Shown here piece by piece: positions 62,864-64,000 of a stretch of DNA of 64,000 bases (position 1 is the stretch's first letter; each line of letters starts with the position of its first letter). The stretch is from Nitrospirota bacterium. GTDB taxonomy: Bacteria; Nitrospirota; Nitrospiria; Nitrospirales; Nitrospiraceae. The DNA is taken from NCBI GenBank assembly GCA_030684575.1, contig JAUXVD010000018.1:39064-103063 (forward strand), read 5' to 3'. The notes below the pieces were generated by a model that saw only the letters and a program-made list of their open reading frames with translations, searched no databases and was not told the origin of the DNA. The position numbers were made by a program, and so were the translations under genes.

Positions 62864-64000
62864 ATGAGTACGTTGTTGAAGGGCATGAATATCGGACCGA
62901 AGTTTGCGATATCGATCGGGGTGCTCGCCTCGATGATTTCACTCGTCGGGCTCGCGATTATTTATCAGCAGGAGCAGGACAAATTATTCGGGATGCTGGA
63001 GCAGCGCGGACAACTGTTGGAATCACAGATTCAGATCACCCGATCCTACATTGCGCAGAATTATGTCGGGAAATTAAAAAAGAGCAAGGTCGGAAGCGAG
63101 ATCGTCATCGCCAAGGATCATGCAAACAACCCCGATGCGATTCCGTTCCCGGCAACCGCCACACGAGAAATGGGAGAGGAAGCCAATAAAAACGGGCTGT
63201 TTACGGCTAAAATGATCAGCCAAACTCCGATTAACCCTGCCAATGCGCCGAAGGACGCATTTGAGACCGAGGCGGTGCGGGCCGTCATGGGCGGGGCCGC
63301 TGTCTTCTCTCGCGTCGAAGAGGTGAATGGGGTACTCACGTTCCGCCGGGCATCGGCGGACAAGGCGACGTCGACAGCCTGCATCGGTTGTCACACCGAC
63401 AAACAGGTCGGGGACGTCCTGGGCGTGCTCAGCGTCGGGATGAACATGACGAAAGGCAAAGCTGCGTCCGACAAATCGTTGATGAGCACGGCCAGTTTGC
63501 TGCTGGGAATTATCATGATCCTTGTCGTCGCAACCTATCTGCTGCTCCGGAGCATTGTCCTCAAGCCGCTGGCACACATGGCGACTATCACCAAGGACAT
63601 TGCGCAGGGCGAAGGCGATTTGACGAAGCGTGTGCCGACTGAGGGCAACGATGAAATCGCCCAGTTCGGTGGCTTCTTCAATCAGTTTATCGATAAATTA
63701 CAGAAGATGATCGGCAAAGTTGCGCATGTGACCGACAAGGTCGCCTCCGCGTCGGTCGAACTGTCCGCCACGGCGGAGGAAATCTCCAGGGGCACCGATA
63801 CCCTGACGTCTCGTGCCGCGCAGACCGCTGCGGCGGTGGAGGAAATGAATGCGACGGTGAGCCAGGTCGCACAGAATTCCGGTAAGGCGGCGACGCTGGC
63901 GCAAGAGACGGTGCAGACCGCGAAGAACGGCGGGTCGGTGGTAGCCGACACAATTTCCGGCATGCAACATCTGTCGGAAGCTGTTTCCAACTCGGCGACG
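62864..64000 (+). CDS. Heme c-type methyl-accepting chemotaxis protein (3' truncated)
   Basis: A chemoreceptor that runs off the right edge; 379 codons are visible. ATG 62864 follows GTAGGAGG. It has an N-terminal transmembrane helix (about 12-34), a periplasmic Tll0287/DUF3365-like domain (about 35-200) with the c-type heme motif C173-x-x-C176-H177 (ACIGCH), a second transmembrane helix (about 206-230), HAMP (about 230-285) and the start of the signalling domain (ELSATAEEISRGTDTLTSRA). It probably senses redox potential, O2 or NO. It is last in the che operon seen here. Confidence 0.9.
   Translation, partial: MSTLLKGMNIGPKFAISIGVLASMISLVGLAIIYQQEQDKLFGMLEQRGQLLESQIQITRSYIAQNYVGKLKKSKVGSEIVIAKDHANNPDAIPFPATATREMGEEANKNGLFTAKMISQTPINPANAPKDAFETEAVRAVMGGAAVFSRVEEVNGVLTFRRASADKATSTACIGCHTDKQVGDVLGVLSVGMNMTKGKAASDKSLMSTASLLLGIIMILVVATYLLLRSIVLKPLAHMATITKDIAQGEGDLTKRVPTEGNDEIAQFGGFFNQFIDKLQKMIGKVAHVTDKVASASVELSATAEEISRGTDTLTSRAAQTAAAVEEMNATVSQVAQNSGKAATLAQETVQTAKNGGSVVADTISGMQHLSEAVSNSAT

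Noticed and set aside
1..64000. Insertion sequences, tRNA or rRNA genes, prophage genes
   Set aside because: No transposase, integrase, phage structural gene or RNA gene was recognised; the small excisionase-like HTH at 56394 stands alone without an integrase.

Overview
The window is one long motility locus of a Gram-negative, polarly flagellated bacterium with a moderately high G+C content. The P/L-ring genes flgH and flgI show an outer membrane, and flhF with flhG points to polar flagella. Gene order, the style of the intergenic repeats and a c-heme chemoreceptor suggest a Nitrospira-like member of Nitrospirota; this is inference, because no rRNA or other taxonomic marker lies in the window.

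Layout. (1) 1-11.8 kb: basal body, C-ring and export genes fliL-M-N-O-P-Q-R-flhB-flhA-flhF-flhG-fliA, ending in a small membrane ORF and a degenerate GGDEF protein, behind a sigma-54-type promoter. (2) 12.1-23.5 kb: rod, ring and hook-junction genes flgF-G-A-H-(flgH-like fragment)-I-J-M-N-K-L, then csrA-fliW, behind a second sigma-54-type promoter. (3) 23.7-30.5 kb: a c-di-GMP module. A minus-strand HD-GYP protein and BarA-like hybrid kinase face a plus-strand HD-GYP protein and a YcgR/PilZ protein, with divergent sigma-28-type promoters between them. (4) 30.8-46.3 kb: a flagellin-glycosylation island behind a sigma-28-type promoter. It holds a winged-helix/Rossmann regulator, Gfo/Idh/MocA oxidoreductase, LegC-like aminotransferase, CMP-nonulosonate synthetase, two DUF115/Maf proteins, a radical SAM protein, NeuB-like synthase, NeuC/LegG-like epimerase, SDR, LegB-like dehydratase, methyltransferase and sialidase-fold protein. 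(5) 46.6-55.3 kb: flagellin fliC, flaG, fliD, fliS, a fliT-like gene, a diguanylate cyclase and a PilZ protein. (6) 55.2-64 kb: a MinD/ParA ATPase on the minus strand, then a small HTH protein and cheR-cheY-cheZ-cheA-cheV-cheB and a heme-binding chemoreceptor cut by the right edge.

How it fits together. Sigma-54-type sites precede the early/middle operons, which include fliA and flgM. FliA-type sites (-35 mostly TCAAGTTT-like, N11-12, -10 GCCGATAA-like) precede the late operons: flagellin, fliD, glycosylation, both HD-GYP operons, chemotaxis and probably csrA-fliW. The flagellin leader carries a hairpin that presents GGA in its loop inside a perfect ACANGGATGT core, plus GGA at the Shine-Dalgarno, so CsrA-FliW control of flagellin translation is likely. 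The glycosylation genes outline a legionaminic-acid-like CMP-nonulosonate pathway transferred by Maf proteins, with no N-acetyltransferase visible.

The intergenic regions also carry dispersed structured repeats. One family has two copies with a 52-nt conserved core inside flanking stems of unrelated but self-complementary sequence. Two other short families occur at gene 3' ends or intergenically. No rRNA, tRNA, IS element or CRISPR array was recognised.
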